Below are positions 42,659 through 54,571 of a DNA stretch of 64,000 bases, piece by piece. This DNA is from Clarkia xantiana subsp. parviflora. Its lineage: Eukaryota; Streptophyta; Magnoliopsida; Myrtales; Onagraceae. A model generated the notes under the pieces. It was given only the letters and a program-made list of their open reading frames with translations. It had not been told where the DNA came from and made no database searches. Where the stretch lies: NCBI GenBank assembly GCA_036873135.1, contig JAPTYO010000005.1:13494166-13558165 (forward strand), read 5' to 3'. Position numbers and translations under genes: made by a program. The stretch's first letter is position 1. Each line of letters opens with the position of its first letter.

Positions 42659-43010
42659 GACCCCACCAGCCAACAGGCAGAGGCAGGGGGGCAGGAGGAG
42701 GTAGTAATAACCCCCAGCATAAGGAGACCCCACCAGCCAACAGGCAGAGGCAGGGGGCAGGGGGAGATAGTAATAACCCCCAGCATAAGGAGACCCCACC
42801 AGCCAACAGGCAGAGGCAGGGGGGCAGGGGGAGGTAGTAATAACCCCCAGCATAAGGAGACCCCACCAGCCAACAGGCAGAGGCAGGGGGGCAGGGGGAG
42901 ATAGTAATAACCCCCAGCATAAGGAGACCCTACCAGCCAACAGGCAGAGGCAGGGGGCAGGGGGAGATAGTAATAACCCCCAGCATAAGGAGAGAGACCC
43001 AACTGGCCAA
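42659..43010 (+). repeat. 66-68-bp tandem repeat upstream of the antisense gene
   Basis: Five near-identical units and a diverged sixth, each with CCACCAGCCAACAGGCAGAG, a G-rich run and AATAACCCCCAGCATAAGGAG. Long frames across it on the minus strand are repeat artefacts. It lies between the antisense exons and their likely promoter. Confidence 0.93.
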
Positions 43011-43357
43011 CTAGTAGAGACAGGGAGCAAAAGGAGATAATTATAATCCCAATATGGAGAACTTCGCCCGCCAGTAAACGGAAACATGAAGGTAAAAATA
43101 TGGAAAAATGACGAATCAAATAGGACTACATTACCAGGAAGACATACAAATCAAGAACAAGACAAGTAAGGAAACGATTGAAGGAGAAGCAGGATTAAAT
43201 CCCTCAAAGGCAATGCATCCCTCAAAGGCAATGCTTACACAAAAAGAAAAAACACGTACCTCAATACGACGCGAACCCCGAGAAGCAAGCCTGACCAGAA
43301 ATCCCACCGTCAAAAAGAAAAGAAGAGAAAAGGACAATGAGAATGAGGTAATCACTT

Positions 43358-43372
43358 CCCCTTTTATAGTAC
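43358..43372 (-). promoter_or_regulatory. candidate TATA box for the antisense gene
   Basis: Minus-strand TACTATAAAAGGGG is a good TATA box about 0.8 kb before the first recognised antisense exon. It is inferred from sequence only. Confidence 0.4.
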
Positions 43373-43896
43373 AAAGGATTAGGGTTTTTTCAAAGTCGCC
43401 AAATCAACACCGTTGATTTTTAGGAAGGAAAATTTCAAGGGACAGATTCAAAAACTAGTTCCTATTAACCACGGTTAAACTCACACTCACCAGAGTTAAC
43501 ATCCCATAGATTTATTTTCTAGTATCCCATACTTAGAAAAATTTCGGACCAAAATTGAAATTTTCCTTACCTAGGCAAAATCCCGGCACGAAATTGAAAT
43601 ATAAGTAACTTAGTTGCATTCGTATTGCATCCTTATAAGAGTATGCATTTTTTAAGTATACGCCGGTAGCAAAGATAGATTTATTGCTCCCGCCTCAGAC
43701 GGACGCATGCTTAGGCATACGTCCGTGCTACTCTAACGTTTACAACTCCTCTATCTCATAAGACAGGGGGCAGAGTCGAAGACACGCATCCATGGGTAAG
43801 CTGGCACTCAGATGAAAGGTAGAAGCCCCGGTTTCAAATTGCGCGTATCATACCATCCTGAAATAGAGTCAATCAAGGGTTAGGCCATTGGTTGAC
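43373..43896 (+). other. conserved pre-PPT region of Tat element 2
   Basis: Non-coding; the part from about 43515 is closely shared with 10220-10600 in element 1. Confidence 0.6.
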
Positions 43897-43907
43897 TCGG
43901 GGGCATG

Positions 43908-44795
43908 TGATGGATATACGCCCAATTTGAACCCGTTGACTTCCAAACCGTTGTATTTCTATCGTCCCATCACCGATTGTAAATCGAAACTTCAACCCGA
44001 ACACTTCGCGAACACATCAACGGCTCGGACGAGGCCGGAGCGCTCGTCCGGCCGAGGCAAACTCACCTAGGTGAGGTTGGGTGGCCACACCCGACCTCCC
44101 CTAGGAGAGATCGGGTCAGCCAACTCGATATCTCCTAGGGGAGATCGGGTGGACCAACCCGATCTCTCCTAGGAGAGATCGGGTCGGCCAACCCGATCTC
44201 TCCTAGGAGAGATCGGGTCGGCCAACCCGATCTCTCCTAGGAGGGATGGGGTTGGCCAACCCCATCCTCCCTAGGAGGGGTTGGGTGCCCTCACCCAACC
44301 CCTACCCTTGGGGGTCGGATTTCTCCCCCCCCCCCCTCCCAAGGGCCCCTGCGCCATTTTCGGACACCCACACTCGGTTCACGTCGCCTACCTTCTCCGT
44401 ATCCTAAGGTCTTAATTATGCACTTAAAGGTTAATTAATTGTGTTTAAAGGTTAACGATGTCATTAAGCCACCTTAATGACACCGTTGCCTATAAATACC
44501 CCACCTTCACAACTCATTTGATCATCTTGGCAATTTGGATTACTTTGCTCTGACATCTCTCTAGTTTATCTCTCTAAGAAGAATACTGACTTAGGCATCG
44601 GAGAGGGTTCACCAGGCACCACCCCCCTTCCGTGTCTGGTACTGCCCCTTCTGCAGGGTAGAAGGAGAGAAGAAGCAAAGGAAGGAAGGACATAGGCTAA
44701 GACAGGGCAACTCAGGAATACCGGATCACACACATCCCCAGTAAGGAGCGAGATCAAAGCCGACCACCCGATGACCTAGATCTCATAACCTAACA
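43908..44795 (+). repeat. 3' LTR of Tat element 2
   Basis: 888 bp, preceded by PPT GGGGGCATG. It has seven hairpin units at 44066-44307, a C-rich run near 44327-44338, and a TATA box at about 44489-44497. Confidence 0.92.
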
Positions 44796-45973
44796 GGCCC
44801 AATCGGAGCCTTGGTGGTGGTCGCCGGAGTACGGTGGTGGTCACCAGAGTACGGTTGGTGGTCGCCGGAGTACGGTGGTGGTCGCCGGAATACGGTTGGT
44901 GGTCGCCGGAGCTGAGTTGGTGGAGTCGTGGTGGCTTCAAGGGCATTTTGGTCTTTTCACTTCAAGCATGTGAGGGGCACACTTGATAGAAGGGCATTTT
45001 TGAAAATTTATTTTATTTCCGGTCACATGCCAAGCATGTGACCAACTTCCGTTAGTTTTAACGGTAAAAACTAACGGAGACCGCTGTTATCAACAAAACT
45101 GAAATTTCAGACCTCCGTTATTAACTTTTTAAATTTCAGACCTCTCCCGTTAACATGGGTGATAGTTCAGACCTTTCATAGATTCTTAACCCTATTATTT
45201 ATGTATTAATCACTCAAATAGTCTATTATGTTTAACTCGTGTTTGCTTGGTATACTAAGTATTATATTTATTATTATTATTATAATACATATAATTTCTA
45301 TTTAAATTGTTATACACTTTCTGATGAGGTGCTGATTTGTTACATACTAATTAGCACATCACTAGAACATGTAGATAAAATAATAATAATAATAATATAA
45401 AAGAAAATTTTATATCTATAAATATAATAAAGATATCTAAGAGAAAAAAAATATCTAGTTAGAAACCTGATTTTTTTAAAAAAATTACCTCTGAATATTT
45501 ACAAATTGTAGCACTACCACATAATTAGCGACTTGATATGTCAAATGTCCAAGCTAGAGACATGATAAAGGCATCAATCCATATAATGTCATAGACCAAT
45601 TTTAAGCGACTTGAACAATTGATAAGTGTAACAAAAAAAGACTATCAACATTATCATATATATCAAAAAACTCGATCATTTTAGAACCATTGATTAGTCT
45701 TTGGTATATTCAAACTTGAAACTCTCTTATAACAACTCTGAACACTTTACGTGGTAATTTAACATGAACATTAGTGAAATTATGAGATTGCATTTGAAAT
45801 AAATTGTTTGGAATTAAACTCTCGAGCTAGAGGGTTCGGTCTGACCCATGCTCATGCTAGACATGGTCTCCTAGACCCAAGTGAACATGTTTTGTACGAG
45901 CTCACGCCAAGGCTCCTATAACTTACAGGCCGGTAAAAAATACTCTTAAAAAGATTGGGTTTCCTATTATTTA

Positions 45974-46767
45974 GGGTTAAGAACCTATGAAAGGTCTGAA
46001 CTATCACCCATGTTAACGGGAGAAGTCTGAAATTTAAAAAGTTAATAATGGAGGTCTGGAATTTTAATTTTGTTGATTTGAGGTTTTCCGTCCATTTTTA
46101 GGGTTAAATTTAACAGAATTGTGTAAAATGACTTTTTTGCCCCTTTAATATTTTGTTTTATTTAATATCTTATTTAAAGAAATGTGAAAGGACAATTTTA
46201 CCCCTAAATTCAAATTAAAACAACCCAACTCCGTCCACCGCCACCCGACTCCGGCCACCACCACCTCGACTCCGACGACCACCACATCGGCTCCGGCGAC
46301 CCGACTCCGGCCACCACCTCAGCAAAAAAACTCCGATCGAAGCCCAATTGGGGCCGGTGGCTCCGATTTGGGCCCAATCGGAGCCTTGGTGGTGGTCGCC
46401 GGAGTACGGTGGTGGTCACCAGAGTACGGTTGGTGGTCGCCGGAGTACGGTGGTGGTCGCCGGAGTACGGTTGGTGGTCGCCGGAGCTGAGTTGGTGGAG
46501 TCGTGGTGGCTTCAAGGGCATTTTGGTCTTTTCACTTCAAGCATGTGAGGGGCACACTTGATAGAAGGGCATTTTTGGAAATTTATTTTATTTCCGGTCA
46601 CATACAGAGTATGTGACCAACTTCCGTTAGTTTTAACGGTAAAAACTAACGGAGACCGCTGTTATCAACAAAACTGAAATTTCAGACCTCCGTTATTAAC
46701 TTTTTAAATTTCAGACCTCTCCCGTTAACATGGGTGATAGTTCAGACCTTTCATAGATTCTTAACCC
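45974..46767. mobile_element. Mutator-like element copy 2
   Basis: 794 bp, same TIRs and flanking tattattta (45965-45973 and 46768-46776) as copy 1. It has the uninterrupted GGGCCC site where Tat element 2 sits in copy 1. Confidence 0.85.
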
Positions 46768-47828
46768 TATTATTTATGTATTAATCACTCAAAAGTCTAT
46801 TATGTTTAACTCGTGTTTGCTTGGTATACTAAGTATTATATTTATTATTATTATTATAATACATATAATTTCTATTTAAATTGTTATACACTTTCTGATG
46901 AGGTGCTGATTTGTTACATACTAATTAGCACATCACTAGAACATGTAGATAAAATAATAATAATAATACAAAAGAAAATTTTATATCTATAAATATAATA
47001 AAGATATCTAAGAGAAAAAAAATATCTAGTTAGAAACCTGTTTTTTAAAAAAATTACCTCTGAATATTTACAAATTGTAGCACTACCACATAATTAACGA
47101 CTTGATATGTCAAATGTCCAAGCTAGAGACATGATAAAGGCATCAATCCATATAATGTCATAGACCAATTTAAGCGACTTGAACAATTGATAAGTGTAAC
47201 AAAAAAAGACTATCAACAATATCATATATATCAAAAAACTCGATCATTTTAGAACCATTGATTAGTCTTTGGTATATTCAAACTTGAAACTCTCTTATAA
47301 CAACTCTGAACACTTTACGTGGTAATTTAACATGAACATTAGTGAAATTATGAGATTGCATTTGAAATAAATTGTTTGGAATTAAACTCTCGAGATGAAC
47401 TATGACAAACTGTCTAGGACTTATAAGATGCTAAATTATTATCCTTATATTTAGAGAAAAAAACATTTTAGGAGTCTCAGCAGTTTAGAGTCCTTTAATT
47501 ATCTAACAATCTTGACTCTATTCACCTAGTTAGGTCGCTCACCTTCACTTTCTCTCATGTCAAGCATTTTCACTTGATCTAGGTAGGAGACCATGTTAGG
47601 GACGAGTACGGTTCTAAGCGAACCCCATGTGTCACCCTTGCCAATAAAAACTCTAAATTGGTCACATATCAATTGGTCGAGCTAGAGGGTTCGGTCTGAC
47701 CCATGCTCATGCTAGACATGGTCTCCTAGACCCAAGTGAACATGTTTTGTACGAGCTCACGCCAAGGCTCCTATAACTTACAGGCCGGTAAAAAATACTC
47801 TTAAAAAGATTGGGTTTCCTATTATTTA

Positions 47829-48683
47829 GGGTTAAGAACCTATGAAAGGTCTGAACTATCACCCATGTTAACTGGAGAAGTCTGAAATTTAAAAAGTTAA
47901 TAATGGAGGTCTGGAATTTTAATTTTGTTGATTTGAGGTTTTCCGTCCATTTTTAGGGTTAAATTTAACAGAATTGTGTAAAATGACTTTTTTGCCCCTT
48001 TAATATTTTGTTTTATTTAATATCTTATTTAAAGAAATGTGAAAGGACAATTTTACCCCTAAAGTCAAATTAAAACAACCCAACTCCGTCCACCGCCACC
48101 CGACTCCGGCCACCACCACCCGACTACGGCCACCACCACCCGACTCCGGCCTCCACCACCTCGACTCCGACGACCACCACATCGTCTCCGGCGACCCGAC
48201 TCCGGCCACCACCTCAGCAAAAAAACTCTGATCGAAGCCAAAAAAGCTCCGATCGAAGCCCAATCGGGGCCGGTGGCTCCGATTTGGGCCCAATCGGAGC
48301 CTTGGTGGTGGTCGCCGGAGTTCTGTGGTGGTCACCAGAGTACGGTTGGTGGTCGCCGGAGTACGGTGGTGGTCGCCGGAGTACGGTTGGTGGTCGCCGG
48401 AGCTGAGTTGGTGGAGTCGTGGTGGCTTCAAGGGCATTTTGGTCTTTTCACTTCAAGCATGTGAGGGGCACACTTGATAGAAGGGCATTTTTGAAAATTT
48501 ATTTTATTTCCGGTCACATGCCAAGCATGTGACCAACTTCCGTTAGTTTTAACGGTAAAAACTAACGGAGACCGCTGTTATCAACAAAACTGAAATTTCA
48601 GACCTCCGTTATTAACTTTTTAAATTTCAGACCTCTCCCGTTAACATGGGTGATAGTTCAGACCTTTCATAGATTCTTAACCC
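47829..48683. mobile_element. Mutator-like element copy 3
   Basis: 855 bp, same TIRs and 9-bp flanks. It is longer because of extra ACCCGACT-rich units and a short internal repeat (AAGCC...GATCGAAGCC) near 48220-48260. Confidence 0.85.
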
Positions 48684-49433
48684 TATTATTTATGTATTAA
48701 TCACTCAAATAGTCTATTATGTTTAACTCGTGTTTGCTTGGTATACTAAGTATTATATTTATTATTATTATTATAATACATATAATTTCTATTTAAATTG
48801 TTATACACTTTCTGATGAGGTGCTGATTTGTTACATACTAATTAGCACATCACTAGAACATGTAGATAAAATAATAATAATAATAATATAAAAGAAAATT
48901 TTATATCTATAAATATAATAAAGATATCTAAGAGAAAAAAAATATCTAGTTAGAAACCTGATTTTTTTAAAAAAATTACCTCTGAATATTTACAAATTGT
49001 AGCACTACCACATAATTAGCGACTTGATATGTCAAATGTCCAAGCTAGAGACATGATAAAGGCATCAATCCATATAATGTCATAGACCAATTTTAAGCGA
49101 CTTGAACAATTGATAAGTGTAACAAAAAAAGACTATCAACATTATCATATATATCAAAAAACTCGATCATTTTAGAACCATTGATTAGTCTTTGGTATAT
49201 TCAAACTTGAAACTCTCTTATAACAACTCTGAACACTTTACGTGGTAATTTAACATGAACATTAGTGAAATTATGAGATTGCATTTGAAATAAATTGTTT
49301 GGAATTAAACTCTCGAGATGAACTATGACAAATGATTTAGTTATCATATTGTTGCATGCTATGAAAAAGTTACATTTAAAGTTCTTAATAAGTTCTTAAT
49401 AATGACTAAAGAAGATAAAATGAAATTCATCAT

Positions 49434-50298
49434 TGTTGGAATCAAAATGACATGGCCTTTGAACTTCTAGTAGTGGACTTCGAGGTCTCACCGGGAGCTA
49501 ACTCTCGTAAGTATATTTCCTGACCTCCTTGGTACTTAGTCTCCTTTGGGAGCTTCATGTGAGGCGAGGACCTGAAAAGGGGTGGGGATGACCCCTGATT
49601 CCACTCCGAAGCTTAAGTCAGTAATTAATTTAGAAAGAGTATTATAAAGTGCGTGAATCAAGATTACTAAATGTTTATAATGTTCCCCTATTTATATGGA
49701 GAGATTACCGACTTCAAGTGGCGACCATTATGCCTTGATTGGCTGTTCAATGGCGGTGGTTGCCTTTTTCTGATTGGTTGAGAGAGACGGTGAGAAGTCA
49801 GCTGGTGACAAGCAGGTCGCCACCTCCTGTTTCTTACTGAGGAAAGTTTCCTTAACTAGGTGATAAGCATGTTGCCACCTAAGTTTTACCTTAAGAGGAA
49901 GGTTTCTTCAGATTTAAAGACGGTGAGCAGGTCGCCAGTTGGTACCTTTTCCTTAGGAAGAAAGGCTTCCTCTGAGGAGGCACAAGTTGGTCGCCACCTG
50001 CCCCCTTCAGAAGAATGGTTCTCAGTAGTGTTTCGGCTTCTCGACTCGACTCGTACTTTTAGTGAGAAATCCTTGAATGATTTAGTCACCTTCTTTCACT
50101 AGCCGTTCTTCAGAAGTCGACTTCTTCATATATTGTTATCGATCATTTGTCTCTATCTTATCATTCTAAGTGGAAATGGTCGTCGACTTATCTTCTTTCA
50201 GTCTCGCCTTTGGACGTATTTGACTTCCTGTCGCTTTATTCTTATAATTCATAAATCGACTTTGTCTACCTAAGGTTACCTCAAATCGTATTCCAACA
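49434..50298 (-). repeat. 3' LTR of a minus-strand Tat remnant (element 4)
   Basis: 865 bp with perfect terminal words TGTTGGAAT / ATTCCAACA and a pyrimidine-rich stretch CTTGCCCCGAGAC next to it (PPT on the minus strand). It lies on the 3' side of an integrase fragment in the same orientation. Confidence 0.75.
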
Positions 50299-50826
50299 CT
50301 TGCCCCGAGACATAAGTCGTTAACTTTATTTTAATAAAAGGGGAAGGGGTTATGTTGAGTACCTTTTATGATGAGAGGTCTACTTTTATCTTCTCCTTCT
50401 TTGGATCATTAAGTCATAGGTTGAGCTTGTATTGTGATTTTGAATTCCTCTTTCCCTTATCATCTATTAGAGAATCGAGGAGTCAGTATTATGATTGACC
50501 TCCTTTGTAGATGGCGACTTTCGGAAGTCGGGGAGTCAGTTTTATGACTGATCTCCTGGATCGTTTCCGACTATATGTAGTCGAGGAGTCAATGTTATGA
50601 CTGATCTCCTTTGTAGATGGCGACTTTCGTAAGCCGGGGAGTCAGTTTTATGACTGATCTCCTGGATCGTCGCCGACTATATGTAGTCGAGGAGTCAGTG
50701 TTTTGACTGATCTCCTTTGTAGATGGCGACTTTCAGAAGTTGTGGAGTCCTGTTTAGTACATCAAGAAGAGATGAATCATATATTTATTCATTATTGTAA
50801 TTGAAATATACGAAAAGGATTTTCTT
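50299..50826 (-). other. 3' region of Tat element 4 with short tandem repeats
   Basis: Between LTR and integrase. A unit around GGAGTCAGTTTTATGACTGATC with TAGATGGCGACTTTCG recurs several times at 50460-50740. GGAGTCAG and CTGATCTCC-type words form small inverted repeats. Confidence 0.7.
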
Positions 50827-51345
50827 CTAAACATAGAACTTCTTCAAGTGCTCTGCATTACAAGTCCTGTTGAGGTGGTGCCCCTGCGGATCCTCTATTT
50901 TGTAAGCATTAGGACATGGTATACCGATGACGACATAAGGACCTTCCCATTTTGGCACCATCTTTCCTCTCTGATCGGCTGTTAAGAATTCATTTCTTCG
51001 TAGGAATTTTTCCCCTAGGAAGAATTGGCGTTGCCCTACTTTTCGATTAAAATATCTAGTAGTGGCGAGCTTCATTCTTCCTTGAATTTATTCAGAGGCC
51101 CATCTTCATTCTTCGGCCAGATCCAAATCGATCTTCATTTGTTCGTCATTCTGGTCGACTTGATATGTGGCGATTCTTTGGAAGATATTAGCTACCTCAA
51201 TGGGTACAACAGCTTCCGACCCTTAAACCATGCTGAAAGGAGTCTCGCCAGTGATCCTATTGGGTGTGGTTCTGAGTGCCCAAAGTACCTGATCCAACTC
51301 CTCGACCCAATTTCCCTTTAGAGAAGCTACCCTCTTCTTCGGGGG
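50827..51345 (-). pseudogene. Tat integrase C-terminal remnant
   Basis: Reads leftward: [29 protein letters not shown] with a stop, AVVPIEV, then an open 82-residue end (YFNRKVGQRQFFLGEKFLRR, VPKWEGPYVV, NAEHLKKFYV stop). It matches the end of the pol at 36180. The rest of the element is missing beyond 51345. Confidence 0.85.
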
Positions 51346-51520
51346 TGCCAAAGAAATTCTTTGCTTCTCCGTTTGGAGAAAGAAATTAGATACGACCACG
51401 ACCGCGATCGTATCCTAGGTACCCCGAATGGTAAATACCATGCTGTGAATTGTTCCAAGAACAGAGCGTTGGTTCTGATGAACCATGGGTTCAGCTGGAA
51501 GTGGTAGATGGGGGAGAATA
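51346..51520. other. unassigned 175-bp segment
   Basis: It sits between the integrase remnant and the returning tandem-unit sequence and matches neither. It holds GATACGACCACGACCGCGATCGTATC-type dyad sequence (arms GATACGA / TCGTATC). Origin is unknown; an organellar insert is possible but not shown. Confidence 0.3.
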
Positions 51521-54031
51521 GTGAGCACATCATCAGAACAGGTAATGATATAAAAAAAATTATATATATAAATATAATAAAGATATGTAAGAAAAAAAAT
51601 TATGTCTAGTTAGAAACCTGATTTTTTTTAAACTTACCTCTGAATATTTACAAATTGTGGTAATAATGACTAAATTATTATTAAACGAAAAATTAAAAGG
51701 AAAATAAAAATAATATAATAAAATAAAATCTAATCAATCTAATGGTGTTAACTACGGTAACAATGATTTTTCCTAAGGAGTTGGAGCCTGGTGCTACTGC
51801 ATATGCGTCTTCAGTAGCAGATTTTTCGTTTCCAATGAAATCCTTTAGACTACCATTAGGCAAATGATAATTACGCACGTTTAGTTAGCCATTCCATTAA
51901 TACTGAAACCTTTCATTGCAGTTGCATAACCTCGTTGCAGTATGGCGTCTTCAGTTGTTCCGACTTCGAGCCGAAATACTACTACGTGAGACATTTACGA
52001 TTATTCGTTGTGGACATTTAGCGACCCCGCATCCGATGCCAAAGGTAGTCAATCGAGTCAGTTTTTGGTGAATTCCAATGTTAGGCTTTAGTGTTGGTTG
52101 GTTCAGATCAAATAGACGGTTTCTGAGTGTAGAAATGAACTGTTATATGTTGCGTTCAACGTATTGTGGGTCAATCCTGAAAGTTATTTTTTAGCCAGCA
52201 CGTTTCCTTTGCTAATAGAGACTTGTTGACATGTCAAATATTGTTCGACATATCACATTTAGAATCGGCTGGGTTCAAGTCAAATTGATTGAATTAGGTA
52301 CTGTGGGCGAATTCCCGTGTGATGCTATTAGGAGTTTACTTTTATTCTGTATATACTATGTTTACGAATTGGACAACATCTGATGTAACCAAATTTGTAT
52401 TCATACATTCATAACAGGGTATGTCGACATATTGTGTTAACACGGTATGCCTACTGAAAAAAAATCAAGCAGAACATTTCACAACCTTCAAGAAAAATAT
52501 ATCCATAAAAGTTTCTTCTTCACACCGCAGATTGTCTCACGTTGATGTACAACCCGTATTTAACAGAAGCTGTAGTGAACCCGGCGTTAAGGCCTGAAGT
52601 GGTCAAGCTATTGAAACCTAGGTAGATGTATAAATCAGACCTACAATGAATAGGCAAGGTGAGCAGCGTACTAGGTGGAAGTAGAGGATTAGAAACGAAA
52701 GCAATGTGCAATTTTACCTGAGTCTGCTGTATCACCAGAATTAATGTCGATTTCACCGTTGGGTCAGTGGTAATGGACAACAAGGTGAGCTGATGAGAAT
52801 ACTTGATGAAGAAACCACTTTAATATAGTGGGGATTTTACCTCAATCTGCCGTATCGCCGGAATTAATGGCGATTTCGCTGTTGGATCAGTGGCAATGGA
52901 CAGCAAGGTGAGTGGAGGAGAATACCTTTATAATGACAGTACTTTAATATAAGAGGGAAAATCTAAATAATTGTCCCAAATAAATTCGAATTTCCCCCCA
53001 ATTTTCACTCTTTTCTCCTTCCTTTTGAGCAGAAAATCCAAAATTCACACTCCGACAGAGATCACACTATTTGCATTAAAATGAATGATCATTTTTGAAA
53101 TAATTACATGTACATGCCATTGTATCTGGTTTTGAATTTTTTTGGATAAAACATCCTAGTTTATTGAATCATATTACAAATTTGTTCTACAATTCAGACG
53201 TAAAATATTCGTATGAATACATTAATAATTTATATATATTCATAAAAGGTTCTGAAATACATAACTTATAGTCCTTATGTAAAGATAGGTGGATACTGGA
53301 TACCAGTATGAAGGAGCCGTATGTACTAAACTATTGTAGCATGTTTGGTTCATATTACATAAATTATGTGTTCCACCCACTTTGAATTAATACCACTTTG
53401 GATTGTTTAACCACTTTGTATATCATAAGTGCCATGTAACTAGTGATTTATCACTAACTATTGTCGACATACAAGGACATATGTCGACATAAGTACATGT
53501 TATGCTCACCGCGCGTTGGCTGGTCTTTGGGATGAAAAGTATGTGTTTTATCTTCAAAATGAAACGACTTTACCACGACGGCGATAATTGTTACTACGAC
53601 AGCGGGATTAATGTATCAACGTAAACGAGAATACTTTATATTTTATACATGTAATATGTATCATGACATGGATAAAATTTAGCCTAAAAAGTAATATCTT
53701 TTGAAAATACACATTTTCCACTTTAAAAAATGAATATGGGTCGGTCGGCGGGGAAGAGAGCTTCCACCTATTGGTGGGTCAGTTAACTCGATGGGGCAAA
53801 AACACAGGCATATATTATCACTTGAAATCAACGGTCCCGATCCGTTCACAGATCTCACCCTCTGGCTATAAAATTTTGGTGATTGGTTTTCAATGTACAA
53901 TGAGTCATATTTTTCTGCTTCTTCCCACTGCATGTAGTCTTATCCCTTTAATTCATAGATTTTGAGTTAACTTGTCTTTCTCAAATGCAACTCTTCTTAA
54001 TTTTTTTTACTAAGTTTGTGAGTTAGCCCCC
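51521..54031. other. intergenic DNA with end of the array and a possible gene fragment
   Basis: 51521-51655 repeats the junction sequence of the tandem units. The rest is AT-rich. Apart from the duplicated block at 52520-52925, no gene is recognisable. Confidence 0.5.
52520..52925 (-). pseudogene. possible gene fragment with a duplicated exon
   Basis: On the minus strand two copies of one block (52925-52845 and 52790-52720) encode LTLLSIATDPTAKSPLI- and LTLLSITTDPTVKSTLI-like sequence. Each is followed by a donor (GAG/GTAAAAT, CAG/GTAAAAT). After the second copy an acceptor TTCATTGTAG near 52640 opens a short frame (LYIYLGFNSLTTSGLNAGF). No family is recognised. Confidence 0.35.
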
Positions 54032-54571
54032 TGATATGATTCTCGCCGATGTTAGACGAAAACCCTTGCAAGATGATGTCGCTGGACCGTTTCTACTTCA
54101 GGTATGGGTGGATGAACCTTGAATCATTGCTTGGGAAACAATAACCTTGGTACGGTGATGACGCCACAATCAAGGATGGAAGACTTGATTGATAAGTCGG
54201 AGTCGAACGCTGCAGAACAATCTAATAAGTTCAAGAATTCTCAAAGAAGCAAGAGAAGAAAATTCCTCACAATAAAACTGAATTCCAACTTAAAAATTCG
54301 GCCAACTCTTAAGGTGGCTATTTAAAGGTTGCAAACTAACCCTAAAGACACTGGACTAAAATAAACCCTAATGGACTTATCTAATGAGGCTTGGTGTTTT
54401 TCAGCCCATTAGACCCTTAAATGACTTAATTAAACTAACCCAAATAATAGACCCATGTTCTAAACGCCCAATACATAAAGTTCAGCTTATTAATTGTTGA
54501 AAAACACTCCAACAAATAAAGACACTAGAAATAACACAAGTCGTGAAGGCTTCATGTCCCAATCAGATTTG

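Larger units (their letters stand above)
35304..44795 (+). mobile_element. Tat-type element 2 with intact pol but no gag
   Basis: LTRs 35304-36128 and 43908-44795, PBS at 36129, PPT at 43897-43907 and exact 5-bp duplication ggccc (35299-35303 and 44796-44800). The other array units keep the unoccupied site TTTGGGCCCAATC near 46370 and 48280. Interior: one pol ORF, the 49-bp repeat array, an antisense gene and a 66-bp repeat array. Only 51 bases separate PBS and pol, so gag is missing. Confidence 0.94.
34882..45192. mobile_element. Mutator-like element copy 1, split by Tat element 2
   Basis: Terminal inverted repeats of over 100 bp begin GGGTTAAGAACCTATGAAAGG and end with its complement at 45192. 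The 9-bp duplication tattattta flanks it (34873-34881 and 45193-45201). A 9-bp duplication with long TIRs is the Mutator signature. Its own length is about 0.81 kb and it codes for no transposase, so it is non-autonomous. The inner arms are partly complementary GC-rich runs. Confidence 0.85.
34124..49332. repeat. tandem array of a 1.6-1.9 kb segment, three full units and a partial fourth
   Basis: The start word AAATTGTAGCACTACCAC recurs at about 34124, 45503, 47071 and 48991. Unit spacing, after removing the 9.5 kb Tat insertion from the first, is about 1.88, 1.57 and 1.92 kb. Each full unit carries the same Mutator-like element with the same flanks, so duplication followed that insertion. 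The second unit lacks about 310 bp. The fourth diverges at 49332, and its far end reappears at 51521-51655. Confidence 0.92.

Noticed and set aside
42599..43119. Cys/Leu-rich minus-strand ORFs over the 66-bp repeats
   Set aside because: All frames through the repeats are open; no frame is favoured and none joins the antisense exons in phase that I could show.
46210..46548. ORFs of 60-145 codons in the Mutator-like elements
   Set aside because: They run through GC-rich inverted arms on both strands and differ in frame between the three copies; no transposase motif is present.
51346..51520. Plastid-derived insertion
   Set aside because: I considered it because of base composition and sharp edges, but I could not match it to a named plastid gene, so it is listed as unassigned.
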